Shown here one piece after another: positions 27,635 through 36,121 of a DNA stretch of 64,000 nt (positions are counted from its first letter, which is position 1; each line of letters begins with the position of its first letter). The position numbers and the translations under genes were made by a program. This DNA is from Chryseobacterium oncorhynchi. Its GTDB lineage: Bacteria; Bacteroidota; Bacteroidia; Flavobacteriales; Weeksellaceae. The notes under the pieces were generated by a model. It ran no database searches, was not told the DNA's origin, and worked only from the letters and a program-made list of their open reading frames with translations. The stretch is from positions 434,001 through 498,000 of the forward strand of contig NZ_PPEI02000002.1 in assembly GCF_002899895.1 (NCBI RefSeq), written 5' to 3'.

Positions 27635-27785
27635 GTTTTTTTATTTATTAAGGATTTACGAAAATATAAAAAATTTAGGAACTCCCGCGTTTATCGTTAA
27701 ACTTTCATCATTTATTTTACATTAAAGCCTCCAAAACTTAAGCAACACATTATTTAATTCATTTTAAAAAGTCCATTTTTTTGTT

Positions 27786-27793
27786 TATTTTTG
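27786..27793 (+). promoter_or_regulatory. -7 box (TATTTTTG) for pnuC
   Basis: Exact TAnnTTTG, 5 nt before the chosen ATG at 27799. It rules out the upstream TTG at 27781 as a start and predicts a leaderless or nearly leaderless transcript. Confidence 0.55.
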
Positions 27794-27798
27794 ATCGC

Positions 27799-28470
27799 AT
27801 GAATTTATATGATCTTTTTGTAAAGCCTTATGAAAGCTATGATTTCTTACAGATTATGCTTGAAGCATCGGGTGCTATTTTCGGAACTCTGAGCGTATAT
27901 TTTTCCATTAAAAAAAATATATGGGTATACCCTACTGGCATCATCTCTACTCTGATCTATGTGTATATTCTTTTCAACTTTGGTTTATTGGGAGACTGTC
28001 TTATCAATGTGTATTATTCTGTGATGAGTGTTTATGGTTGGATTTTATGGGCGAAGAATTCTGAAGATCATGTTCATGTGGAAGTTACCTGGGCTACGAA
28101 AAAAGAATGGGTCTATGCTGTCATACTTTTTGTCCTTAGTCTTGTGCTGGTTACCGTTATCTATTATTATAAGCCTTATATTGATAATAAGTTTTCAATG
28201 GAAGGTACAAGTCTTGGATTATATCATTTGGATTGGGCCAATTGGATGGATATTTTTACCACTTCAATATTTTTAGTAGGAATGTGGTTTATGGCCAAAC
28301 AGCGCATTGAGAACTGGATTTTCTGGATTATCGGAGATTTTATTTGCATCCCAATGATGATTTTTAAGGGTCTTGGTATCACTTCGGTTCAATATTTGGT
28401 ATTTACTATAATGGCTATCTTAGGATACCTTAGTTGGAAAAAAAGTTTTAAAGAAAAAAAAGTACAATAA
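27799..28470 (+). CDS. pnuC: Nicotinamide riboside/mononucleotide transporter PnuC
   Basis: A 223-residue, seven-helix inner-membrane vitamin transporter. Hallmarks: GAIFGTLSVYFSIKKNIWVYPTG (helices 1-2 with the NIWVYP turn), YSVMSVYGWILW, the WANWMDIFTTSIFLVGMWFMAKQRIENWIFWIIGD block, and QYLVFTIMAILGYLSWKKS at the end, all typical of PnuC. It probably brings in nicotinamide riboside for NAD salvage, though thiamin-specific PnuT members look similar. Start chosen at 27799 because the longer frame begins ahead of the promoter box. The lipoprotein gene follows after 4 bp. Confidence 0.93.
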   Translation: MNLYDLFVKPYESYDFLQIMLEASGAIFGTLSVYFSIKKNIWVYPTGIISTLIYVYILFNFGLLGDCLINVYYSVMSVYGWILWAKNSEDHVHVEVTWATKKEWVYAVILFVLSLVLVTVIYYYKPYIDNKFSMEGTSLGLYHLDWANWMDIFTTSIFLVGMWFMAKQRIENWIFWIIGDFICIPMMIFKGLGITSVQYLVFTIMAILGYLSWKKSFKEKKVQ

Positions 28471-28474
28471 AGTC

Positions 28475-29143
28475 ATGAAAAATTTATTCAAAATAGCAGT
28501 CAGTATTTTTGCTATTACCAGTTTAACATCTTGTTTAGCATATACAGACGGATATGGTAGTAATAGTGGTTATGGAGATCCATACTATAATAACGGATAT
28601 TACTATGCACCTTCCGGATATTATGGAAATGGAGGATACTATGGTAATGATGGCTATTATTATAGAAATAACGTTAATTATTATTATGATAATGGTATTC
28701 CTTACTATTATGATAATTACAATAACTCCAGAAGAAAAGTATACGTAGAAAGAAAGACTACGGTAACTTCACAAAGACCAAATAACGGCTTCCGTAATAA
28801 TGGTGGTTCATACAACAATGGTGGCTCTTATAACAATGGAAGCTATAATAGAAACTCCAACAGCGGAAGAAATAATAATAGTGGATTCAGAAACCAAAGT
28901 AGTGGTAACCAAAACAACCAAGGAAACCAAAGCAGCGGCGGATTCAGAAATCAGAACAGTAGTTCTCAGGGAAGTCAGAACAACCAAAGCTCTGGTGGAT
29001 TTAGAAACACTGAAAGCAGTAGCAATAGCTCCAGCCGATCAGAATCTTCTAATAGCGGTGGATTTAGAAATAGCTCAGGCACCCAAAGTAGCAGTTCTGG
29101 CACTTCAACCAGACAGAACAGCAGCAGCGGAGGCTTTAGATAA
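28475..29143 (+). CDS. Low-complexity Tyr/Gly/Asn/Ser-rich lipoprotein with GFR repeats
   Basis: A 222-residue lipoprotein: signal peptide with lipobox LTSC (Cys20), a Tyr/Gly/Asn-rich segment (22-86), a short basic linker (RRKVYVERKTTVTSQRP, 86-102) and an Asn/Ser/Gln/Gly-rich tail. In the tail GFR recurs six times, ending at residues 107, 139, 158, 176, 198 and 222, the last being the exact C-terminus. No known domain. It follows pnuC by 4 bp and should be on the same transcript. Probably surface exposed or periplasmic; repeats suggest a flexible or aggregating tail. The overlapping reading frames in this low-complexity DNA are not genes. Confidence 0.85.
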   Translation: MKNLFKIAVSIFAITSLTSCLAYTDGYGSNSGYGDPYYNNGYYYAPSGYYGNGGYYGNDGYYYRNNVNYYYDNGIPYYYDNYNNSRRKVYVERKTTVTSQRPNNGFRNNGGSYNNGGSYNNGSYNRNSNSGRNNNSGFRNQSSGNQNNQGNQSSGGFRNQNSSSQGSQNNQSSGGFRNTESSSNSSSRSESSNSGGFRNSSGTQSSSSGTSTRQNSSSGGFR

Positions 29144-29160
29144 AACGATTATAAATAAGG

Positions 29161-29188
29161 AAACGAACAGTTAACACTGTTCGTTTTT
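29161..29188 (+). terminator. Terminator after pnuC-lipoprotein unit
   Basis: 11-bp stem AAACGAACAGT (29161-29171) / complement (29176-29186), loop TAAC, then T residues. Confidence 0.85.
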
Positions 29189-29202
29189 CATTTAAAATAT
29201 AT

Positions 29203-29210
29203 TAATTTTG
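29203..29210 (+). promoter_or_regulatory. -7 box (TAATTTTG) for dapF
   Basis: Exact TAnnTTTG 24 nt before the dapF ATG at 29235. It contains the TTG that would open a longer frame. Confidence 0.55.
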
Positions 29211-29234
29211 TCTCTTCAATTTAGACAAAAATAT

Positions 29235-30002
29235 ATGGAATTTTATAAATATCAGGGAACTGGAAATGATTTTGTAATGGTAGACAACCGTGATCTACAG
29301 TTTCCTAAAGACAAAAATATCATTGAAAAATTATGTGACAGACGCTTCGGAATAGGTGCCGATGGGCTTATCCTTTTGGAGAACGATCCTGATTACGATT
29401 TTAAAATGGTTTACTATAATTCTGACGGTGGCGAAAGTACCATGTGCGGAAACGGAGGAAGATGTCTTGTCGCCTTCGCATTTTTTCTAGACGTTTTTGA
29501 AGACAAATGTAAGTTCATCGCAATAGACGGTGAGCATGATGCTGAAATCCATAACGGGATCATTAAACTAAAAATGATTGATGTAAACACCATTTCACAT
29601 GACGGAAACGATTCTGTTCTTAACACAGGCTCCCCTCATTATGTAAAATATGTAGAAAATCTGAAAGACTTTGACGTTTATACAGAAGGTCATGGTATCA
29701 GAAATTCAGAAAATTATATAGAAAAAGGGATCAATGTCAACTTTGTTGAAAAAATTTCCGACAATGAGATCTTTGTAAGAACCTATGAACGAGGCGTTGA
29801 GGACGAAACTTACAGCTGCGGCACAGGAGTTACAGCGGCAGCTTTAACTTTTCTTCAAAAAGACAATCTAACTTCTGTAAAAGTTAAAACCCTAGGAGGA
29901 AATCTTAAGGTATATGCTGAAAAAAGTGAGGACTCTTTCTGTAACATTTGGCTGGAAGGTCCCGCAAAGCAAGTTTTTAAAGGGAAAGTAGATATTCTTT
30001 AA
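29235..30002 (+). CDS. dapF: Diaminopimelate epimerase DapF
   Basis: A 255-residue cofactor-independent racemase converting LL- to meso-diaminopimelate for lysine and peptidoglycan synthesis. The two catalytic cysteines are C71 (MCGNGGRC) and C195 (SCGTGV), each in its conserved motif; the N-terminus MEFYKYQGTGNDFVMVDNR is the family start and fixes the ATG at 29235. Cytoplasmic. Next gene, mltG, begins 33 bp downstream, so the two peptidoglycan-related genes are probably co-transcribed. Confidence 0.97.
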   Translation: MEFYKYQGTGNDFVMVDNRDLQFPKDKNIIEKLCDRRFGIGADGLILLENDPDYDFKMVYYNSDGGESTMCGNGGRCLVAFAFFLDVFEDKCKFIAIDGEHDAEIHNGIIKLKMIDVNTISHDGNDSVLNTGSPHYVKYVENLKDFDVYTEGHGIRNSENYIEKGINVNFVEKISDNEIFVRTYERGVEDETYSCGTGVTAAALTFLQKDNLTSVKVKTLGGNLKVYAEKSEDSFCNIWLEGPAKQVFKGKVDIL

Positions 30003-30035
30003 AATCAAAAAACTTTTAATCAACATTATTTAAGA

Positions 30036-31061
30036 ATGAAAAAAGCTATTCTCATTATTATTCTGCTGGTTTTTGTAGTCGCAGGATTTTTTGGTTTGAG
30101 ATTTTATAATAAATACTTTGGAAACAATGTAGAAAAGGACGGCTATATTTTGATCCCTCATAAGGCAAATTTTAAGCAGATCCTGGACTCTATTGCTCCA
30201 TATATTAAAGACCGTGAATCTTTTGAGGCTGTAGCCCAGGATAAAGGTCTTAATACAAGCTTTAAAGCCGGACGTTATCATATTGAAAGCGGCAAAGGTA
30301 ATACCGACTTGGTAAATATGATTAAGGCTGGTAATCAATCAGCAAATTCTTTCAGAATCGGAGATTTTGGAGATATGTACCAAATGATTGGTAAGGTTAC
30401 CAAAAAAACAGAACTGGATTCTTTACACTTTGTGAATGATCTGGATGGAGTTGCTCAGGAAAAAGGGTACAAAGGCGTTGAAGATTTAAAAAAATATTTC
30501 TTCATTGACACTTATAATTTCTTCTGGACAGTAAGCCCAAGAGAATTTTTTGCAAAATTTGAAGATCAGTACAATGACTTCTGGACCAGCGAAAGAAAAA
30601 ATAAAGAGCAGCAGTCCGGATTAACAAGAGATCAGATCTATGCCCTTGCTTCTATTGTTTATAAGGAATCCGGAGGAAAAAAGGATGAAATGAAAACTAT
30701 TGCAGGATTATATTTAAACCGTTATAGAAAAGGCATGAAACTTCAGTCTGATCCCACGGTGATCTATGCAATTAATAAACAGACTAATTTTAAAGAGCCT
30801 ATCAAAAGGGTATTATATAAACATTTGTCTACTCCATCTCCGTATAATACATATGCCAATGCAGGCATCCCTCCGGGACCCATTTGTGTGGTAGATAAGA
30901 ATTCGGTGGATGCTGTGTTGAGTGCAGAAAACAATAATTATATATTTATGTGTGCAGATCCTGCAAGATTCGGCTACCATAAGTTTACAGCAAGTGCTGA
31001 AGAGCATGCTGTAAATGCAAAAGCCTATCAGAATTGGCTCAATTCAAAAAATATAAAATAG
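30036..31061 (+). CDS. mltG: Endolytic murein transglycosylase MltG
   Basis: A 341-residue membrane-anchored lytic transglycosylase (YceG family) that cuts nascent glycan strands and so sets their length. One N-terminal helix (4-20), a LysM-like segment (about 35-100), and the catalytic domain with Glu211 in LASIVYKESGGKKDE, AGLYLNRYRKGMKLQSDPTV and the conserved STPSPYNTYANAGIPPGPICVV block. Length typical. It lies just behind dapF, which makes a peptidoglycan precursor. Confidence 0.95.
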   Translation: MKKAILIIILLVFVVAGFFGLRFYNKYFGNNVEKDGYILIPHKANFKQILDSIAPYIKDRESFEAVAQDKGLNTSFKAGRYHIESGKGNTDLVNMIKAGNQSANSFRIGDFGDMYQMIGKVTKKTELDSLHFVNDLDGVAQEKGYKGVEDLKKYFFIDTYNFFWTVSPREFFAKFEDQYNDFWTSERKNKEQQSGLTRDQIYALASIVYKESGGKKDEMKTIAGLYLNRYRKGMKLQSDPTVIYAINKQTNFKEPIKRVLYKHLSTPSPYNTYANAGIPPGPICVVDKNSVDAVLSAENNNYIFMCADPARFGYHKFTASAEEHAVNAKAYQNWLNSKNIK

Positions 31062-31110
31062 GCTAAACAGGCATCTAAAATTTATACAGCTAAAAAAAAT
31101 AAATAAATCA

Positions 31111-31153
31111 TAATATTTTAAAAATCAAATTGATACAGACTTTTAAAATATTA
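31111..31153. promoter_or_regulatory. Nested palindromes upstream of TonB receptor
   Basis: Outer 13-bp perfect arms TAATATTTTAAAA (31111-31123) and complement (31141-31153); between them ATCAAATTGAT (31124-31134), itself a palindrome. 40 bp before the receptor ATG. Not followed by a T-run, so a protein site or leader structure is more likely than a terminator. Confidence 0.5.
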
Positions 31154-31192
31154 AGGGTTATCCTTTCACGATTTTATACAAAAAAATAACCT

Positions 31193-33802
31193 ATGAAGAA
31201 TAAGACAGAAATTGTCAATATTTTCACAAGAAAAACACTAGGACTTACTTTAGTGCTCTCGGCGGCGGCAATGGCTTTCGCACAGGAAAAAGCAGGAGTT
31301 TCAGGGATCATTGTCAACAAGAAGAACCAACCGGTTCCTTATGCGTCTGTAACTTTTAGTAATAAATCCAACACTGCATTAAGTGATGCTGTACTTACCG
31401 ATGAAAAAGGACAGTACCAATTACAACTTACTCCCGGAGCTTATGACATTACCGTAGAAGCTATTGATTACAAAAAAAATGTAGTTAATAAAAATATTAC
31501 CGGAGCCGGCAACATTGGAGCATTATCCATAGAAGCAGAAGCTACCTCTACTCTGGATGGAAAAACGAATGAATTACAAGGTGTTGTTATTACTGCATCA
31601 GCAGCTAAGCCCTACAAAGTAGAACTTGACAAAAGAACTTATGATCCGTCACAGGATATTGTAAGTAAAGGAGGAAATCTTCAGGATGTTTTAAGTAATG
31701 TACCTTCTGTTTCAGTAGATACGGATGGAACAGTTTCCATGAGAGGAAGTACAAATGTAAAATTCCTGATTAACGGAAAGCCGTCTTCTCTTTTAGGAAT
31801 TGATGATGGAGCTAATGCACTGCAAAGTATTCCTGCTGATCAGATTGAAAGAATTGAGGTGATTACCAATCCTTCTTCAAAGTTTGAAGCCAGTGGAACT
31901 TCTGGAATTTTGAATATCATTCTTAAAAAGAATAAGAAAATTGGTTTTAATGGTAGTGTGGTTGGAACTTTGGGATATTTTCCAAGAACAGCTCTTAATG
32001 CCAATTTAAGCTGGAGAAAGAATAACTGGACATGGTTTGTGAACGGTGGTGGGGGTTATACAGAAAACAAAACCAAAAATAATTCTGAAACAACCTACCA
32101 TGATATTAAATTTCCAAAGCTAGATCCAATCCCAACAACACCAGCAGAGATAGCAAAAGTACCTAATGTCCCGGTTCATCAGTATCAAAACTCTGTCAAT
32201 AAAACATATAATAAAAATTATAATGTAAGCGCAGGTTTTGTGTATGACATTTCTGATAAAACATCAGTTAATTTAACAGGATTGGTAAGAACGTTTGAAG
32301 GAGATGGAAATGAGCTTGTAAATACCTACGATTCCTTTTATAAATACACTGGAGCAACGTCAGAGCCATGGAAATTACTGAACCCTTATACGCTAAGAGA
32401 TTCTAAAAGTGTTTTTAACAATCTGGCATTTCAAGGGGATTTAGGCTTAGATCATAAGTTTGATGATAACGGACAAAATTTATCCTTATCATTAAGTTTA
32501 CAGAGAAACAGAAGCAATAATAACGCTGATATCCTAGAAAGTGTTGACAATATACCATCCGTACAAGATATTACCAGAAGACATTCTGTAAGCAAAACCG
32601 TAATAGGAAAAGCTGATTATGAGTTACCGGTAGGAGAAAATTCCAAAATTGAAGCAGGTTACAGATTGGATATCAATGATAATACTTATGATAATTTTGT
32701 AAGCAGTACTTCTAACAATCCTCTTATTCCGAATTATAATAACAATACGGATTATAAGGAAATGTTTAATGCATTCTATCTTCAGTTTAGAAGTAAAATA
32801 GGAAACTTTGGTTATCAATTGGGATTAAGAGACGAAATTTCAAACGTTAAGATCAATTATATTAGCCAAAACCCTGATAAGGCACCATTAAATAAAACTA
32901 AGAATTACAACAACTTGTTTCCAAGTGTATTCTTAAGTTATGATATATCTAAGAATAATCAGATCTTGGTTAACTACTCTCGCAGAATAGACAGACCTAG
33001 ATCATTCTTTATGGTTCCTTTCCCTAATTACACGAATAATCAGAATATTTTTGAGGGGAACATTGACTTAAACCCATCATATGTAGATTCTTATGAAGTA
33101 GGTTATAACATCACTAAGAAGAAGTTTACCATCAACCCTACTTTATATTACAGACATGCAACTGATGATACAAAAATGTTGGTGTACAGACCTGATGAAA
33201 GACAAAAGGTATTCTATACAAAACCTGAAAACCTGGGTAATGACGACCGTTATGGTTTGGATCTAAACTTTACATACGATCCTTTTGCCTGGTTCAAAAT
33301 TATGGGTAGTGTAGATTTATTCGGATACAAAACTTCCGGAATTGCAACTTATGAAACGAAAGACGTAGATGGTTTAACTCAGATACGTTCATTAGATTTT
33401 ACAGGAAGCGGCTTTTCTACAAGACTACGTCTTAATACAACATTTAAGCTTGATAAGACATTAAGTGTACAGCTGCAAGGCTTCTACAGAGGAGGGCAAA
33501 AAACAGCCAGCCAAGACAGAAAAGATATGTATGCCATCAACTTGGGAGCATCTAAAACGATCTGGAAAGGTAATGGAACACTCTCATTCAACATACAGGA
33601 TATCTTTAATACAAGAGGTATGGAGGTGACTAATTATAGTAATGACTATACCCGTAGCAGCTATATGCAATGGCAGCCAAGACAGTTCTCTATTGCTTTA
33701 ACCTACAGATTCAAACAAGGTGAAAAAGTAGAGCAGCCTAAGAAGAAAAAGGATATCAACTCCAATGAAACAGGAGACGACCAACAAGGTGGTCCAATGT
33801 AA
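31193..33802 (+). CDS. TonB-dependent outer-membrane receptor
   Basis: An 869-residue outer-membrane protein. Signal peptide to about residue 30 (LSAAAMAFAQ), a carboxypeptidase-regulatory-like beta-sandwich (about 34-115, GVSGIIVNKKNQPVPYASVTF), a plug domain (about 140-240, LQDVLSNVPSVSVDTDGTVS ... IERIEVITNPSSKFEASG) and a long C-terminal barrel ending with SIALTYRF plus a polar tail (EKVEQPKKKKD). This fits the Bacteroidetes outer-membrane beta-barrel (OMP_b-brl) subfamily rather than SusC. There is no SusD partner and no ligand clue in the neighbourhood. Single gene with nested palindromes upstream and a terminator downstream. Confidence 0.93.
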   Translation: MKNKTEIVNIFTRKTLGLTLVLSAAAMAFAQEKAGVSGIIVNKKNQPVPYASVTFSNKSNTALSDAVLTDEKGQYQLQLTPGAYDITVEAIDYKKNVVNKNITGAGNIGALSIEAEATSTLDGKTNELQGVVITASAAKPYKVELDKRTYDPSQDIVSKGGNLQDVLSNVPSVSVDTDGTVSMRGSTNVKFLINGKPSSLLGIDDGANALQSIPADQIERIEVITNPSSKFEASGTSGILNIILKKNKKIGFNGSVVGTLGYFPRTALNANLSWRKNNWTWFVNGGGGYTENKTKNNSETTYHDIKFPKLDPIPTTPAEIAKVPNVPVHQYQNSVNKTYNKNYNVSAGFVYDISDKTSVNLTGLVRTFEGDGNELVNTYDSFYKYTGATSEPWKLLNPYTLRDSKSVFNNLAFQGDLGLDHKFDDNGQNLSLSLSLQRNRSNNNADILESVDNIPSVQDITRRHSVSKTVIGKADYELPVGENSKIEAGYRLDINDNTYDNFVSSTSNNPLIPNYNNNTDYKEMFNAFYLQFRSKIGNFGYQLGLRDEISNVKINYISQNPDKAPLNKTKNYNNLFPSVFLSYDISKNNQILVNYSRRIDRPRSFFMVPFPNYTNNQNIFEGNIDLNPSYVDSYEVGYNITKKKFTINPTLYYRHATDDTKMLVYRPDERQKVFYTKPENLGNDDRYGLDLNFTYDPFAWFKIMGSVDLFGYKTSGIATYETKDVDGLTQIRSLDFTGSGFSTRLRLNTTFKLDKTLSVQLQGFYRGGQKTASQDRKDMYAINLGASKTIWKGNGTLSFNIQDIFNTRGMEVTNYSNDYTRSSYMQWQPRQFSIALTYRFKQGEKVEQPKKKKDINSNETGDDQQGGPM

Positions 33803-33810
33803 TACAACAA

Positions 33811-33842
33811 AAATCCCGAAAATTAAATTTCGGGATTTTTTT
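33811..33842. terminator. Bidirectional terminator, receptor / glycan cluster
   Basis: Stem AAATCCCGAAA (33811-33821) / complement (33828-33838), 6-nt loop, T-run on plus strand and A residues upstream for the minus strand. Ends the receptor gene and the convergent five-gene cluster. Confidence 0.85.
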
Positions 33843-33848
33843 ATTCTT

Positions 33849-34301
33849 CTATTTTACTGACTCTTTTTTGTCATCTCTTTCTTTTTCAGCCTCATAGATT
33901 CTTTTTCTTAAATCACTGGTAGAAAAGCGATGATCTCTTTTATTATAAAAAATTTCAATTCCCTTTTCTTCACAGTATTGCTTACCTGTAAAATCTCTGT
34001 CCATGTAATCATCACCAATGATTCTTACATCAATTACAAAAGATTTTAAAATATCCAATAAATCTTCTTCTGTATAGTAAGGAATAATCTCATCCACAGA
34101 ATTTACTGCCTTAAGCTGAATGTATCGCTCTACGATAGTTTGACTTGGCTTATTTTTAGTAGGACGATCATGCGAAGGGTCTATTTGCAACCCTACTATT
34201 AAATAATCGCACACTGTTTTCGCTTCTTCAAGCATTTTTATATGACCTGCGTGTAGTAGGTCAAATGAAGAAAATGTAATACCTATTCTTTGTGTCTTCA
34301 T
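33849..34301 (-). CDS. Cytidylyltransferase-like nucleotidyltransferase
   Basis: A 150-residue HxGH-type nucleotidyltransferase. HAGH is at 17-20 (SSFDLLHAGHIKML) and the second signature STSDLRKRI at 127-135, both ATP/CTP-binding elements; GLQIDPSHDRPTKNKP matches the loop of glycerol-3-phosphate cytidylyltransferase (TagD) and RfaE C-domain-like proteins. It activates a phosphorylated sugar or polyol with CTP or ATP. It ends the degT-galE cluster, which suggests a role in a surface polysaccharide precursor. Exact substrate unknown. Confidence 0.88.
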   Translation of the reverse strand: MKTQRIGITFSSFDLLHAGHIKMLEEAKTVCDYLIVGLQIDPSHDRPTKNKPSQTIVERYIQLKAVNSVDEIIPYYTEEDLLDILKSFVIDVRIIGDDYMDRDFTGKQYCEEKGIEIFYNKRDHRFSTSDLRKRIYEAEKERDDKKESVK

Positions 34302-34313
34302 ATTAATTTAAAA

Positions 34314-35078
34314 TTAAAACTTCGCTGAAATAAATGTTCTTTTAAATGGATAAAAGACAGGTGATTCAGGGAAGATGTTTTGTAATTCTTTTTTATAATC
34401 GTTTTTAAATTGTTCTTTTAAGTCATTAGGAAGCCTCTCAATATAAGGAAGCATTGCTGTTCCTGAAGCCCAAGTAAATACTGCTTCAGCATTTTCAAGA
34501 ACATGTGGGAATACTTTCTCATAAACGATAATCTCTCTTCCTTTATTGTCAAATAATATTTTAGCATAGTCTTCTATCTTCAAAACAGGAGACTCTCTTT
34601 CCCATGAATGATAAGCAGTTTTATAAGGCTCTGTACTCGCTATTTCCCTTAACAACTGATGTACTACATATTCATGATTGGAAGGTATTTGTACTGCTAA
34701 TTGACCACCTTTATTGACTTTACTGATTATTCTTGGGAAAAGTTCCTTATGATTATTACACCATTGAATTGCCGCATTTGAAATAATCAGGTCATAAGTG
34801 TCTCCCAAATGAAGCTGCTCTTCTATACTTCTTTTTTCAAAGATCAACCTGCTTGTTTTAAACTGAGCTGCCTTTTCAAGCATTTCTTCCGAAGAATCTA
34901 TCCCTAAAACCTTGGAATCTTCTAAATAATCTAAAAGCTTAGAAGTGAGTTCTCCGGTTCCACAACCCAGATCTATAACAGAGATCCCTGTCCTTGATTC
35001 AACAAGGTTTAATAAATCAAAAAATGGAGCTGAGCGCTCTTCTTTAAACTGGTCGTATACTTCGGGATTCCAAGCCAT
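34314..35078 (-). CDS. SAM methyltransferase, trans-aconitate methyltransferase-like
   Basis: A 254-residue class I SAM-dependent methyltransferase. Motif I is DLGCGTGEL (36-44), followed by GIDSSEEML; the N-terminus MAWNPEVYDQFKEERSAPFFDLL and the block NAAIQWCNNHKELFPRI plus QIPSNHE resemble E. coli Tam closely in pattern. Tam methylates trans-aconitate. Its place in a sugar-nucleotide cluster, with 11-12 bp gaps on both sides, leaves open that this copy acts on a different acid or on a glycan precursor. Confidence 0.82.
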   Translation of the reverse strand: MAWNPEVYDQFKEERSAPFFDLLNLVESRTGISVIDLGCGTGELTSKLLDYLEDSKVLGIDSSEEMLEKAAQFKTSRLIFEKRSIEEQLHLGDTYDLIISNAAIQWCNNHKELFPRIISKVNKGGQLAVQIPSNHEYVVHQLLREIASTEPYKTAYHSWERESPVLKIEDYAKILFDNKGREIIVYEKVFPHVLENAEAVFTWASGTAMLPYIERLPNDLKEQFKNDYKKELQNIFPESPVFYPFKRTFISAKF

Positions 35079-35089
35079 AATTAATATTT

Positions 35090-36112
35090 TTATGAGTTTC
35101 TAGAGTTCAGATACTTTTGCCATTCCCAAGTTGTTTTCAATGATTCTTCAAGTGAGGTTTCAGCTTTCCATCCCAATTCATTTTCAGCTTTAGCAGGATT
35201 AGCATAGGCAATGGTAATATCCCCTTCTCGTCTAGGGCATATCTGATAAGGTACCTCTACATTATTTGCTGTTTCAAAAGCTTTGACTATTTCCAGAACA
35301 GATGATCCTTTTCCTGTTCCCAGATTATAAGTATCAATCAATGCGTCTTCAGACTGATCGTTTATAAGTTTTTTCAAGGCAGCAACATGGGCTTTTGCCA
35401 GATCAACAACATAAATATAGTCACGAACAGCGGTTCCGTCCACTGTTGGATAATCATCACCCCAAATACTTAACTTTTCACGTATTCCCGCAGCAGTCTG
35501 CATTACGTAAGGAACCAAATTGTTAGGAATTCCTATTGGCAATTCTCCAAGTTTTGCAGATGGATGCGCTCCAATAGGATTAAAATATCTTAATAACGAA
35601 ATTTTTCGGTTATAGGCCTTAGCAAAATCAATAAGAATCTCTTCTCCCATTTGCTTGGTCTTTCCATAGACACTTTCAGGCATTTTTAAAGGAGTATTTT
35701 CATCAATTGGCATCACATCAGCCTGTCCATAAACGGTGCATGATGAACTGAAAATAAAATTGGAAATCCCTCTTTCCTTAAACTCCTGTAAAATATTGAT
35801 AAGTGAAAACATATTATTTTCATAGTAATCTACAGGCTTTATCTGGCTTTCTCCCACTGCTTTGAAAGCCGCGAAATTAATACAGCCATCAATCTGGTGT
35901 GCATCAAAAACCTGATTAAGCAGTTCTTTTCGCTTTAGATCAAAGGGGTAAAAAACTGGCTTTTTACCTGCAATTTCCTCAATATTTTTTAAAATAAACC
36001 TCTCTGAATTGGATAAATCATCTACAATAACCACTTCAAAGCCATTATTAAGAAGTTCCACTACTGTGTGAGAACCGATGTATCCAAGTCCTCCTGTAAC
36101 AAGTATTGCCAT
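35090..36112 (-). CDS. galE: UDP-glucose 4-epimerase GalE
   Basis: A 340-residue short-chain-dehydrogenase-type epimerase that interconverts UDP-glucose and UDP-galactose with bound NAD. Visible motifs: Rossmann GGLGYIGS (7-14), SSSCTVYG (122-129), catalytic Y149-x3-K153 (SVYGKTK), YFNPIGAHPS and GTAVRDYIYVVDLA. Length typical. It supplies galactose units for lipopolysaccharide or capsule. Third gene of the minus-strand cluster, with gaps of 9 and 11 bp to its neighbours. Confidence 0.97.
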   Translation of the reverse strand: MAILVTGGLGYIGSHTVVELLNNGFEVVIVDDLSNSERFILKNIEEIAGKKPVFYPFDLKRKELLNQVFDAHQIDGCINFAAFKAVGESQIKPVDYYENNMFSLINILQEFKERGISNFIFSSSCTVYGQADVMPIDENTPLKMPESVYGKTKQMGEEILIDFAKAYNRKISLLRYFNPIGAHPSAKLGELPIGIPNNLVPYVMQTAAGIREKLSIWGDDYPTVDGTAVRDYIYVVDLAKAHVAALKKLINDQSEDALIDTYNLGTGKGSSVLEIVKAFETANNVEVPYQICPRREGDITIAYANPAKAENELGWKAETSLEESLKTTWEWQKYLNSRNS

Positions 36113-36121
36113 TTTTATTTT

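Noticed and set aside
28554-29174. Long alternative reading frames inside the GFR-repeat lipoprotein gene
   Set aside because: They come from the low-complexity codon pattern in another frame; no start context, signal peptide or family feature, whereas the main frame has a lipobox.
29208-29234. TTG start for DapF
   Set aside because: It lies in the -7 box TAATTTTG; the conserved N-terminus starts at 29235.
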